Part shown: in pieces, positions 1 to 8,572 of the stretch
Numbering within the stretch: position 1 is the stretch's first letter
How the letters are laid out: every line of letters begins with the position of its first letter
Source of the DNA: an uncultured bacterium
Lineage (GTDB): Bacteria; Bacillota; Clostridia; Lachnospirales; Lachnospiraceae
Length of the DNA: 64,000 nucleotides
NCBI GenBank assembly: GCA_905215405.1
Contig: CAJMQE010000006.1
Span: forward strand, 1-64,000
Direction of reading: 5' to 3'
Program-made: the position numbers and the translations under genes
Notes under the pieces: generated by a model
Databases searched by the model: none
Told to the model about the DNA's origin: nothing
Seen by the model: the letters and a program-made list of their open reading frames with translations, nothing else

Positions 1-291
1 GGTGACGCTCATTTTTTGCAAACCTGCCATTTGTTACTTAACAGGAATGCTCCTATGTCCTAAAAAAACATGTAAATCCGAACAACTATCGTTCATAATT
101 TACATAATCTTCCATAAACGCAGAATTTTACACTACATTTCGTTAAATTGCAACTATAATCATGTAATTTTCTCATTATAAATACTTTTATATGTTTTTT
201 TGCTATTAATTCCTTACCAAATTATTTCATTTTACGGTAATAGAAATTCATAAACTAAAATCTCATATAATCAGTATAATTTTGTGCAAAC
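1..291. other. AT-rich intergenic DNA, no gene seen
   Basis: Left edge of the window. No reading frame with a ribosome binding site is visible on either strand and no clear hairpin is seen. The stretch is AT-rich and leads into the promoter of the PhzF-family gene. It may contain the end of a gene lying outside the window. Confidence 0.5.
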
Positions 292-320
292 TTGACCTCA
301 ACATTGAATATTGCTACACT
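292..320 (+). promoter_or_regulatory. Promoter of the PhzF-family gene
   Basis: TTGACC (292-297) and TACACT (315-320) are separated by 17 bases, fitting a sigma-A promoter. Transcription would start near 327, about 95 bases before the chosen ATG. Seen by eye; not tested. Confidence 0.55.
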
Positions 321-421
321 ATAAAAGGTTATCATGCATATAAATATTTCTTAATTATAAATTGAATTCTTTGATTAAGCATAGTGCACTTGTGAAACTT
401 TCATTTAAAGAAAGAGTTAAT

Positions 422-1249
422 ATGAATATCCCATATTATATCGCAGACGCTTTTACGGATCAGGTATTCCATGGAAATCCTGCTGGAATCTGCATTCCAG
501 AACATCCACTTTCCGATAGTACAATGCAAGCGATTGCAAAAGAAAATAATCTTTCGGAGACAGCATTTCTGAGTAAAATCCAGTCTGCTAACAAACAAAT
601 TGCTGAATATCAGATCCGCTGGTTTACACCAGAAGGAGAAATTGATCTCTGTGGTCATGCAACCCTTGCCAGCGCCTTCATTCTTACTTCATTTATCGAA
701 ACAGATACAGATTGTATTCGTTTTCACTCACCATCCGGCATTTTAAATGTTCGCAAAAAAGGAACAGAATTTGAAATGGAGTTTCCTGTTAGATCATGGC
801 AACCACTTCCTGCGGCTTCTCAATACAATCAGATGATCGGATGCACACCATCAGAAATTTATATCGGTCGTGATTTATTTCTAGTATTGGACCATGCAAG
901 TCAGGTAGCCAATGCAAAACCTGATTTTGCATATATGAAAACACAACAGGATCAGTCTGACTGGCTCGGAGTTGTCATAACCGCCCCAGGCGATTCCAAC
1001 TACGTCTGTGACTTTGTTTCTAGGTACTTTTGTCCAGAATTAAATATACATGAAGATCCGGTTACAGGCTCCTCTCATTGCAATCTGATTCCTTACTGGT
1101 CACAGCGACTACACAAACCCATTCTGACCGCTATGCAGATATCTCAGCGAGGCGGAATTCTAAACTGCGAATATCCATCTTCGGAGTCCAAAATCGTGAA
1201 AATACGTGGTAAAGCAACACTATACCTAAAAGGTGATCTAATTATCTAG
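422..1249 (+). CDS. PhzF family isomerase-like protein
   Basis: A 275-residue protein of the PhzF (phenazine biosynthesis-like, diaminopimelate-epimerase fold) family. Family landmarks are present: GNPAG near the N-terminus, the NLSETAF segment carrying the usual catalytic glutamate, FTPEGEIDLCGHATLA in the middle, and DPVTGSSHC in the second half. The frame can be opened 60 bases earlier at a TTG, but the ATG at 422 follows an AAAGAAAGAG stretch and begins the conserved MNIPYYIADAF segment, so it is preferred. The real substrate is unknown. Most PhzF homologues in bacteria without phenazine genes have no assigned reaction, and no phenazine genes are nearby. It stands alone, facing pckA. Confidence 0.85.
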   Translation: MNIPYYIADAFTDQVFHGNPAGICIPEHPLSDSTMQAIAKENNLSETAFLSKIQSANKQIAEYQIRWFTPEGEIDLCGHATLASAFILTSFIETDTDCIRFHSPSGILNVRKKGTEFEMEFPVRSWQPLPAASQYNQMIGCTPSEIYIGRDLFLVLDHASQVANAKPDFAYMKTQQDQSDWLGVVITAPGDSNYVCDFVSRYFCPELNIHEDPVTGSSHCNLIPYWSQRLHKPILTAMQISQRGGILNCEYPSSESKIVKIRGKATLYLKGDLII

Positions 1250-1298
1250 TGCATTTCACTTAATCAGATCTTATCTTATATTTCTTTTTCTTGTAATC

Positions 1299-1364
1299 AA
1301 AAAACCTCCGATCGTAAGATGTCTTCCTGTTAAATACAGGAACATCTCACGATCGGAGGTTTTT
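1299..1364. terminator. Bidirectional terminator between phzF-like gene and pckA
   Basis: Long hairpin: AAAACCTCCGATCG on the left pairs with CGATCGGAGGTTTT on the right, with an inner TTCCTGT/ACAGGAA stem. A-tracts on one side and T-tracts on the other let it serve both converging genes. Confidence 0.9.
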
Positions 1365-1400
1365 ATATTCTTACTATCGTATTTTGTTTATGAACTACGA

Positions 1401-3008
1401 TTATTTAGCCTGTGGGCCTGCAGCAACTAATGCTTTACCAGCTTCGTTACCTTCATATTTTTCAAAGTTCTTAACAAAACGCTGTGCAAGATCTTTAGCC
1501 TTTTCATCCCATTCAGATGCATTAGCATATGTATCACGAGGATCAAGGATCTTAGAATCTACACCGTGAAGTTCTGTTGGTACTTCAAAGTTGAAGAAAG
1601 GAACTTTCTTTGTTGGAGCCTTTGTAATTGAACCATCAAGAATTGTATCAATGATTCCACGTGTATCATGAATAGAGATGCGTTTTCCTGTACCATTCCA
1701 TCCAGTATTTACGAGGTATGCTTTCGCACCGCTCTTTTCCATCTTCTTAACTAATTCTTCTGCATATTTTGTAGGATGCAGTTCCAGGAATGCCTGACCG
1801 AAGCAAGCTGAGAAAGTTGGAGTTGGTTCTGTAATTCCACGTTCTGTACCAGCAAGTTTAGCTGTGAAACCTGACAAGAAGTAATATTTTGTCTGTTCAG
1901 GAGTTAAAATTGAAACTGGAGGAAGAACTCCAAATGCATCAGCTGAAAGGAAGATTACATTCTTTGCTGCTGGAGCAGATGAAATTGGACGTACGATATT
2001 TTCAATATGATTGATTGGGTATGATACACGAGTATTTTCTGTAACACTCTTATCAGCGAAATCAATCTTACCTTCTTTATCCATAGTAACGTTCTCTAAC
2101 AGTGCATTACGTCTGATTGCGTTATAGATATCTGGTTCAGAATCTTTATCAAGGTTAATAACTTTTGCATAGCAACCGCCTTCAAAGTTAAATACACCAT
2201 TGTCATCCCAGCCGTGTTCATCATCACCGATGAGGAGACGCTTAGGATCTGTTGATAATGTAGTCTTACCTGTACCTGAAAGGCCGAAGAAAATAGCTGT
2301 ATTTTCGCCGTTCTTATCTGTATTTGCTGAACAATGCATAGAAGCAATATTCTTTAATGGCAGATAGTAGTTCATCATAGAGAACATACCTTTCTTCATT
2401 TCTCCACCGTACCATGTATTAACAATAACCTGTTCACGGCTTGAAATGTTGAACATAACTGCTGTTTCAGAATTAAGACCTAATTCTTTATAGTTTGTTA
2501 CTTTTGCTTTAGATGCGTTGTAAACAACGAAGTCTGGTTCGAAGTTTTCAAGTTCTTCAGCTGTTGGCTGAATGAACATATTTGTTACAAAGTGAGCCTG
2601 CCAAGCAACCTCAACGATGAAACGAACAGCCATTCTTGTATCTTTATTAGCGCCACAGAATGCATCAACAACAAAAAGCTTTTTGTTAGAAAGTTCTTCC
2701 TGAGCGATCTTCTTTACTGCGCTCCATGCTTCCTGTGTAGCTGGATGATTATCATTCTTATACTCATCTGAATTCCACCATACTGTGTCTTTTGAGTTTT
2801 CGTCCATAACAATGAACTTGTCCTTAGGTGAACGTCCTGTATATATACCAGTCATTACATTGACTGCACCAAGCTCACTTTCCTGTCCCTTTTCATACCC
2901 TTCCAAACCTGGTTTTGTTTCTTCGTCATATAAAGTTTCAAAAGAAGGATTATATACGATTTCTGTAGTTCCATTAATACCATACTGACTCAAATTAATT
3001 TTTGACAT
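1401..3008 (-). CDS. pckA: Phosphoenolpyruvate carboxykinase (ATP)
   Basis: A 535-residue cytoplasmic enzyme interconverting oxaloacetate plus ATP with phosphoenolpyruvate, CO2 and ADP. It belongs to the ATP-dependent family by length and motifs: [11 protein letters not shown] (54-64), the kinase P-loop GLSGTGKTT (242-250), and the metal/phosphate-binding GDDEHGWDD segment starting at 261. The start is supported by a GAAAGAGGTTG ribosome binding site just upstream. It is monocistronic, with its own strong promoter and a leader of about 170 bases. In anaerobic gut Clostridia this enzyme often runs in the carboxylating direction during fermentation; that is general knowledge and is not shown here. 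Confidence 0.97.
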   Translation of the reverse strand: MSKINLSQYGINGTTEIVYNPSFETLYDEETKPGLEGYEKGQESELGAVNVMTGIYTGRSPKDKFIVMDENSKDTVWWNSDEYKNDNHPATQEAWSAVKKIAQEELSNKKLFVVDAFCGANKDTRMAVRFIVEVAWQAHFVTNMFIQPTAEELENFEPDFVVYNASKAKVTNYKELGLNSETAVMFNISSREQVIVNTWYGGEMKKGMFSMMNYYLPLKNIASMHCSANTDKNGENTAIFFGLSGTGKTTLSTDPKRLLIGDDEHGWDDNGVFNFEGGCYAKVINLDKDSEPDIYNAIRRNALLENVTMDKEGKIDFADKSVTENTRVSYPINHIENIVRPISSAPAAKNVIFLSADAFGVLPPVSILTPEQTKYYFLSGFTAKLAGTERGITEPTPTFSACFGQAFLELHPTKYAEELVKKMEKSGAKAYLVNTGWNGTGKRISIHDTRGIIDTILDGSITKAPTKKVPFFNFEVPTELHGVDSKILDPRDTYANASEWDEKAKDLAQRFVKNFEKYEGNEAGKALVAAGPQAK

Positions 3009-3178
3009 CTGCGTTCAACCTCTTTCTTATATTTATAGTGTATAAAGTAAATAAATAAACAAAACATTTGATATTGGCACGCTCATCGAATCTAAACAGG
3101 ATTTCTCCGGATAAAAACAGGAACTTGTGCAAGTAGTTACCATGTCTCTCCATGCGAGACTTATGCCATAATTTTATC
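3009..3178 (-). promoter_or_regulatory. pckA 5' leader
   Basis: About 170 bases of untranslated leader lie between the inferred start site and the pckA ATG. I recognise no riboswitch motif or attenuator hairpin in it. Its length leaves room for post-transcriptional control, but nothing specific is visible. Confidence 0.4.
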
Positions 3179-3185
3179 AATTTTT

Positions 3186-3214
3186 ATTATACAAGACTAA
3201 ATTTAAAAAGTCAA
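3186..3214 (-). promoter_or_regulatory. pckA promoter
   Basis: On the minus strand TTGACT (3214-3209) and TATAAT (3191-3186) are separated by exactly 17 bases, a near-consensus sigma-A promoter. Start of transcription is expected near 3178. Confidence 0.85.
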
Positions 3215-3342
3215 CACTCACAGCGATTGGACGAAAGGAAAGACAATCTGACGAAATATGTCATAATTTTCCTCTTGCAAACAGGCATAAATACTGCCGT
3301 TTTTCACATATTTATCTGAACTGAATTTGCATGTTTCAAACG

Positions 3343-3399
3343 CAAAAAAAGCTCCTGCAGACCACTTGCTTTTGCATGTGATCCCAGGAGTTTTTTCTT
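3343..3399 (-). terminator. Terminator of the ABC exporter operon
   Basis: Hairpin with outer stem GCTCCTG/CAGGAGT and a weaker inner CACTTGC/GCATGTG stem, followed on the minus strand by a run of seven T. It lies about 150 bases beyond the stop of the exporter gene ending at 3551. Confidence 0.8.
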
Positions 3400-3550
3400 T
3401 TCTTAATCCGAACTGTTATTTTTCAATATAAACAGCTGAAACATTCGATTTATTACTGCTTTTTTATGTTTCGCCTGAACCTGTCTTAATTGCTATGGAA
3501 CTATTACATTTTATTTCATTTAACAGGCCTGTTTCAGGAACGGAAACATA

Positions 3551-5410
3551 TTATGCAGTTTTCTCGAACTGGCTATTATAAAGATTTGCATAGAAGCCAT
3601 TTGCCGCAAGCAGATCTTCATGATTACCCTGTTCAATAATATCGCCGTCTTTCATAACCAAAATCAGATCTGCATCTTTGATCGTAGAAAGTCTATGAGC
3701 GATTACGAAGCTTGTTCTTCCCTTCATCAGGTTATCCATTGCTTTCTGGATCAGTTCTTCTGTTCTTGTATCGACTGAACTTGTTGCTTCATCCATAATA
3801 AGAATTCTGTTATCTGCAAGAATTGCTCTCGCGATTGTCAGAAGCTGTTTCTGACCCTGTGATACATTGCTCGCTTCTTCATTTAATTCCATATTATATC
3901 CACCTGGCAGTGTCTGGATAAAATGATGTGCATGTGCTGCTTTTGCTGCTGCAATAACTTCTTCATCAGTAGCATCCAGTCTTCCATAACGGATATTTTC
4001 CATGATCGTTCCTTTGAAAAGCCAAGTATCCTGAAGTACCATACCAAATGCTTCTCTCAGTTCACTTCTGTCAAAGTCCTGAATATTGTGTCCGTCAACT
4101 TTGATCTGTCCCTTTGTTACATCGTAGAATCTCATGAGCAGTTTGATCATTGTCGTCTTACCTGCTCCTGTAGGTCCAACAATAGCGATCTTCTGACCAT
4201 GTTTTACCTTTGCAGAGAAATCATTAATGATGATCTTGTCTGGGTTATAACCAAAATGTACATGTTCAAATGTGACATCTCCTGTTACATCATTAATTGA
4301 TACAGGTGCATGATTTTCTGCTTTCTGGTCTTCTTCATCTTCTTCAAGGAATTCGAACACTCTCTCAGCAGCTGCTGCAGTAGACTGTAACAGGTTCGAT
4401 ACCTGTGCAATCTGGCCAATTGGCTGTGTAAAGTTTCTGACATACTGTATAAATGACTGAATGTCACCAACTTCAAGTCTGTCCTTTGCTACAAAAATTC
4501 CGCCAAGGATTGCGACTGCCACATAGCCCAGGTTACCAACAAAGTTCATGATTGGCTGCATAAGGCCTGATAAGAACTGTGATTTCCATGCTGAGTTATA
4601 AAGGATCTGATTTGTTTGTTCAAATTCTTCAATGACTTTATCTTCTCTGTTAAATGCTTTTACAATATTATGACCACCGTATACTTCTTCAACCTGGCCA
4701 TTTACATGCCCTAAATATTCCTGCTGTGACTTAAAGTATTTCTGTGATTTTTTAACAATTACAGAAATAAGACCAGCTGAAATAGGAAGGATTAAAAATG
4801 TGACTAATGTCAGTGTCGGACTGATTGTCAACATCATGATCAGTACACCAATGATCATAGTAACTGATGTGATCAGCTGACTGATACTCTGATTTAAGCT
4901 GGTACCAAGAGTATCAACATCATTTGTTACTCTTGAAAGTACTTCACCATGTGTTCTCTTATCAAAATAATCCATAGGCATTCTATTGATTTTTTCTGTC
5001 AGTTCTCTTCTCAGTCTGTAACTGATTTTCTGTGATATATTTGTCATAATCAGTCCCTGTACAAATGAGAACAATGCACTTAACAAATACAGGCATAAAA
5101 GGAAAATGAGAATTCTGCCTACTTTACTAAAATCAATTCCATCGCCACCTAAAAATTTAGATGAAAACCCGGTAAAAATTTCTGTAGTTGCCTTACCAAG
5201 GATCTTAGGTCCAAAAATAGAAAAAATGGTACTTCCAACTGCAAAAATCATAACGACTGCAACGCCGTATTTATAGCTGCCAATATATTTTAACAGTTTC
5301 ATTATAGAGCCCTTAAAGTCTTTTGCTTTTTCGCCGGTACCCATTCCACGCATACCGCCGCCCATAGGGCCTCTCTTCTGATGTCTGCTCATTGTTTTAT
5401 CTTCGCTCAT
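3551..5410 (-). CDS. ABC exporter half-transporter, canonical-site subunit
   Basis: A 619-residue type IV ABC exporter subunit: six membrane segments (about 45-340), then a nucleotide-binding domain with Walker A GPTGAGKT (412-419), Walker B ILIMDE (536-541) and H-loop histidine 572. The signature is VSQGQ (516-520) instead of SGGQ. Its start lies 3 bases after the stop of the partner gene, and the GGGGAGGTG ribosome binding site overlaps that stop, so the two are co-translated. Such pairs are heterodimeric multidrug or lipid exporters (TM287/288, LmrCD type). Here the catalytic site would be formed by this protein's Walker motifs with the partner's SGGQ. The substrate cannot be told. Confidence 0.93.
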   Translation of the reverse strand: MSEDKTMSRHQKRGPMGGGMRGMGTGEKAKDFKGSIMKLLKYIGSYKYGVAVVMIFAVGSTIFSIFGPKILGKATTEIFTGFSSKFLGGDGIDFSKVGRILIFLLCLYLLSALFSFVQGLIMTNISQKISYRLRRELTEKINRMPMDYFDKRTHGEVLSRVTNDVDTLGTSLNQSISQLITSVTMIIGVLIMMLTISPTLTLVTFLILPISAGLISVIVKKSQKYFKSQQEYLGHVNGQVEEVYGGHNIVKAFNREDKVIEEFEQTNQILYNSAWKSQFLSGLMQPIMNFVGNLGYVAVAILGGIFVAKDRLEVGDIQSFIQYVRNFTQPIGQIAQVSNLLQSTAAAAERVFEFLEEDEEDQKAENHAPVSINDVTGDVTFEHVHFGYNPDKIIINDFSAKVKHGQKIAIVGPTGAGKTTMIKLLMRFYDVTKGQIKVDGHNIQDFDRSELREAFGMVLQDTWLFKGTIMENIRYGRLDATDEEVIAAAKAAHAHHFIQTLPGGYNMELNEEASNVSQGQKQLLTIARAILADNRILIMDEATSSVDTRTEELIQKAMDNLMKGRTSFVIAHRLSTIKDADLILVMKDGDIIEQGNHEDLLAANGFYANLYNSQFEKTA

Positions 5411-5413
5411 GAA

Positions 5414-7585
5414 TTACACCTCCCCATTTGCATTACTATCTGTGTCAGCATCTTCATTTTCGATTGCCTGAATGTCATCCTGAGAAAGCTGTGACATTGC
5501 AATCTGTCTGTATACATCATTATTCTTTAAAAGTTCTTTGTGTGTTCCGATTCCAGCAATTCTGCCTTCATCCAGTACAATGATCTGTTCAGCATGGAGA
5601 ATCGTACTAATTCTCTGTGCAACAATAATTACAGTTGCATCGCCTGTTTCTTCCTTCAGTGCCTGACGTAAAACAACATCTGTCTTATAGTCAAGAGCAG
5701 AGAAACTATCATCGAACACATAAATAGATGGTTCTTTTGCAATTGCTCTGGCAATGGATAATCTCTGTTTCTGACCACCAGAAACATTTGTACCGCCCTG
5801 TGCAATTGGTGCTTCGAAGCCTTCCGGCTTCGTTGTAATGAACTCTTCTGCCTGTGCGATCTGGGCCGCTTTCTTCATGATTTTATCTGAAGTAGATTCA
5901 TCTGCGAACTTAATATTAGATTCGATTGTACCTGAGAAAAGAACTGCTTTCTGTGGTACGTAACCAATAATATCCCTAAGATCACGTTGATTCATATCTC
6001 TGATATCTGTACCGTCAATGGTGATATTTCCTTTTGTTACATCGTAAAGACGAGGAATCAGATTTACCAGTGTAGATTTACCACATCCGGTACTACCAAT
6101 AATCGCTGTTGTCTGACCAGGTTTTGCAACAAAGTTAATATTTTCAATAACATTTTCACCTGCATTTGGATATGCAAATGATACATTGTTAAATGAAAGT
6201 TCTCCTCTTCCACTGTGTTTTTTCGCAGTTACAGGATCCTGAATTGAAGGTTTTGTACGAATAACTTCATCAATTCTTTCGGCTGCTACACCTGCTCTAG
6301 GAAGCATAATGGATACCATTGTAATTAACAGGAAGGAGATAACGATCTGCATTGTATAAGTAAGGAATGCCATCATATCACCTACCTGAAGGCTTCCGCT
6401 GTCGATTCCTTTGCCACCGAACCAGATGATCATAACTGTAACACAGTTCATGATAAACATCATAGCAGGCATCATCAGTGCCATAACACGGCTTGTAAAT
6501 AACTGTGTCTTTGTCAGATCCTTATTTGCTATATCAAATCTTGCTTCTTCATGTCTTTCACGGCTGAAAGCTCGAATTACAGGGAGTCCTGTAAGTATTT
6601 CTCTTGCTACCAGGTTGACACGATCGACAAGTTCCTGCATTTTCTTGAACTTAGGCATTGCTACTACTAAAAGTACCATAACGATTGCAAAAATAACACC
6701 AACCGCAACAGCAATGATCCATGTCATGGAAACTTCTGTATTTAATACTTTAATAATACCGCCGATACCAAGAATTGGTGCATAGAATACCATTCTCAGT
6801 AACATAACTGTGACCATCTGCACCTGCTGAATATCATTGGTACTTCTCGTGATCAGGGATGCAGTTGAGAACTTATCCATTTCTGTATTGGAAAATCCAA
6901 CTACATTTTTAAATACATTCAGTCTCAAATTCATACCGATTCTTGCAGCTACCTTGGAAGCGATCAAACCAACAAAAATGGAGCAGACCATACCAAGGAG
7001 CGCAACACCCAGCATTCTTGCACCAATTTTTAAAATGTAACTAGTCTGCTGTGCATTGACATCAATTCCGAGAGTTTCTTTTTCACTAATAACAACTTTT
7101 GCTGTTGCAGTATCAACAGCTGTGCTTCCCATTTCATCAATATTGGCAGTGATATCAGTAATCATCTGCTGACGTGCTTCAAAAGGCATCATGGCAAGCA
7201 TCTGAGGAGAATATTCCTCGGATTGATTCATCATATAGACAGCCATCATTGGCATGCTCATCAGATCATTTAAATCATTTACAGTGTTTTTATCATGATT
7301 TTTTAACTGGTAAGCATCTGTTTCGTATCCTCCGACCTGTTCATAATTGTCATCAAGTGTCTGTTTCTGATCATCTGTCAGAAATAATTTAACAGAATTA
7401 TAAGTATCTGCTGTAATAATATCTGGTACAGCATTTTCAACGCCATACCTTGAAATACCGGTATCGACGATATCCGATGTATACTGAGGCAGTGCCAGAT
7501 CACAGACAGCCTGCAGTATCAGTAATCCAAAAATAATGAGTACAGGAACTATTTCCTGCTTAAGGTTTTTGAATAATTTACCCAT
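5414..7585 (-). CDS. ABC exporter half-transporter, degenerate-site subunit
   Basis: A 723-residue partner of the following gene. Its Walker A (GSTGCGKS, 497-504) and signature (SGGQ, 602-605) are intact. The residue after the Walker B aspartate is Asp626 where glutamate is catalytic, and the H-loop position is Gln657, so its own ATP site should hydrolyse slowly or not at all. This is the usual asymmetry of heterodimeric exporters. Between the first membrane segment (11-33) and the second (from about 188) sits an extracytoplasmic insert of about 150 residues, larger than in textbook members. Strong GGAGG site before the ATG. Transcribed behind the MarR regulator. Confidence 0.93.
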   Translation of the reverse strand: MGKLFKNLKQEIVPVLIIFGLLILQAVCDLALPQYTSDIVDTGISRYGVENAVPDIITADTYNSVKLFLTDDQKQTLDDNYEQVGGYETDAYQLKNHDKNTVNDLNDLMSMPMMAVYMMNQSEEYSPQMLAMMPFEARQQMITDITANIDEMGSTAVDTATAKVVISEKETLGIDVNAQQTSYILKIGARMLGVALLGMVCSIFVGLIASKVAARIGMNLRLNVFKNVVGFSNTEMDKFSTASLITRSTNDIQQVQMVTVMLLRMVFYAPILGIGGIIKVLNTEVSMTWIIAVAVGVIFAIVMVLLVVAMPKFKKMQELVDRVNLVAREILTGLPVIRAFSRERHEEARFDIANKDLTKTQLFTSRVMALMMPAMMFIMNCVTVMIIWFGGKGIDSGSLQVGDMMAFLTYTMQIVISFLLITMVSIMLPRAGVAAERIDEVIRTKPSIQDPVTAKKHSGRGELSFNNVSFAYPNAGENVIENINFVAKPGQTTAIIGSTGCGKSTLVNLIPRLYDVTKGNITIDGTDIRDMNQRDLRDIIGYVPQKAVLFSGTIESNIKFADESTSDKIMKKAAQIAQAEEFITTKPEGFEAPIAQGGTNVSGGQKQRLSIARAIAKEPSIYVFDDSFSALDYKTDVVLRQALKEETGDATVIIVAQRISTILHAEQIIVLDEGRIAGIGTHKELLKNNDVYRQIAMSQLSQDDIQAIENEDADTDSNANGEV

Positions 7586-7691
7586 GTTTCCTCCATTTCT
7601 ACGTTCCTAACGTATTCTATCCAGCCTATGAATAAATATATGATTTAAATTGTAAATTATCATATATTTTCAATTGCAATCAGATGGTACG

Positions 7692-8234
7692 TTACTTTTT
7701 TTCTTTAGTCTCCGTACTTAATTTGCCGGAACTTTTGTACTTTTCCTTTCTAATTTCCAATTCATCAGCAGTAATTTCATACATTGTTTCCAGAAGTTCC
7801 AGAAGTTTGTCTGCATTTTCATTACCAAACTTGGAAAATACAGTAGTTGCAAAATCATTTAGCTCAATTTTTACCTGTTCAAGACTGGTTTCTCCTTTCG
7901 AAGTCAATAAAATATAAACCTGTCTTTTATCCTTTTGATTCACTGATTTTTCAACATATCCCCTGTTCTCCAGTTCACTGATTGTTTTTGAGACTGCCGC
8001 ATTCGTCATTCTCATTGCATCTGCGATACAGGAAACTGTTACTTTTTCTTTCTTTTTATGCATACAATCAATTGTCAGCAGCATGGTATATTCACTTTTT
8101 CTCAAATCAAATAATCGATCCATATGAAGAACATTCCGAAATTTATTGGCAATATTGAAGAACTGCAGATGTTTTTCATTTTTATTGATTGCATGTATAT
8201 CTGAATTTAAATCAGGATTTTCAAGTTTATGCAT
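7692..8234 (-). CDS. MarR family transcriptional regulator
   Basis: A 180-residue winged-helix protein. The segment DAMRMTNAAVSKTISELENRGYV looks like the DNA-recognition helix, followed by the wing with DKRQVYILLT, typical of MarR. The frame is open to 8267, but that ATG has no ribosome binding site; the ATG at 8234 (MHKLENP) follows AAGGTGAAG with 8 bases of spacing and is chosen. The gene precedes the two exporter genes in the same direction with a gap of about 100 bases, so it probably autoregulates and represses the exporter. Paired palindromes at its promoter support this. The inducer is unknown. Confidence 0.88.
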   Translation of the reverse strand: MHKLENPDLNSDIHAINKNEKHLQFFNIANKFRNVLHMDRLFDLRKSEYTMLLTIDCMHKKKEKVTVSCIADAMRMTNAAVSKTISELENRGYVEKSVNQKDKRQVYILLTSKGETSLEQVKIELNDFATTVFSKFGNENADKLLELLETMYEITADELEIRKEKYKSSGKLSTETKEKK

Positions 8235-8299
8235 TACTTCTTCACCTTCTTTCGTATAAAGACTCATTTGTCATATTAGATAGTTAACCTCATCAATTA

Positions 8300-8328
8300 T
8301 TAACCACGTTAACTATTAACGACGTTAA
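8300..8328. promoter_or_regulatory. Tandem operator, probably for the MarR protein
   Basis: Two near-identical 13-base palindromes, TTAACCACGTTAA (8300-8312) and TTAACGACGTTAA (8316-8328), have centres 16 bases apart. They cover the expected transcription start of the marR-exporter operon. A further GTTAAC lies at 8283-8288. Confidence 0.65.
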
Positions 8329-8333
8329 ATGTT

Positions 8334-8361
8334 ATTTTACTCAAAAACAAAGTAATGTCAA
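8334..8361 (-). promoter_or_regulatory. Promoter of marR-ABC exporter operon
   Basis: Minus-strand TTGACA (8361-8356), 16-base spacer, TAAAAT (8339-8334). The tandem palindromes begin just downstream of the -10, where a bound repressor would block initiation. Confidence 0.75.
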
Positions 8362-8476
8362 TAGTATTCCCAAATTGTTTTCTTTCTTTATATTTATTTT
8401 ATATTTTCTTTTCTCTTATTCACAAAAGCCGACCTTTAAATCAGTAAATATATGACATAATTTATATCTCTGACGT

Positions 8477-8541
8477 ATAAAAAAAGACCATACCAGCCAG
8501 GCCGTTTGCTTCTTTCCCTGTCCGATATCGTCTTTTTTATA
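8477..8541 (-). terminator. Terminator of the deoB-pdp-SGNH operon
   Basis: On the minus strand AAAAAAGAC pairs with GTCTTTTTT around an imperfect inner stem, ending in a T run. It lies just beyond the stop of the SGNH gene. Confidence 0.6.
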
Positions 8542-8572
8542 TGTATTTGCTCTGCTATAGTTCTTCCTGAAA

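Noticed and set aside
362..421. TTG-initiated extension of the PhzF-family gene
   Set aside because: No ribosome binding site before the TTG, and family members begin at the MNIPYYIADAF segment.
2995..3180. 61-codon minus-strand frame covering the pckA leader
   Set aside because: It overlaps the pckA start in another frame, lacks a ribosome binding site and has unlikely composition; treated as leader sequence.
3923..4300. 125-codon plus-strand frame inside the exporter gene
   Set aside because: Antisense shadow of a well-supported ABC transporter gene with no ribosome binding site or recognisable motif.
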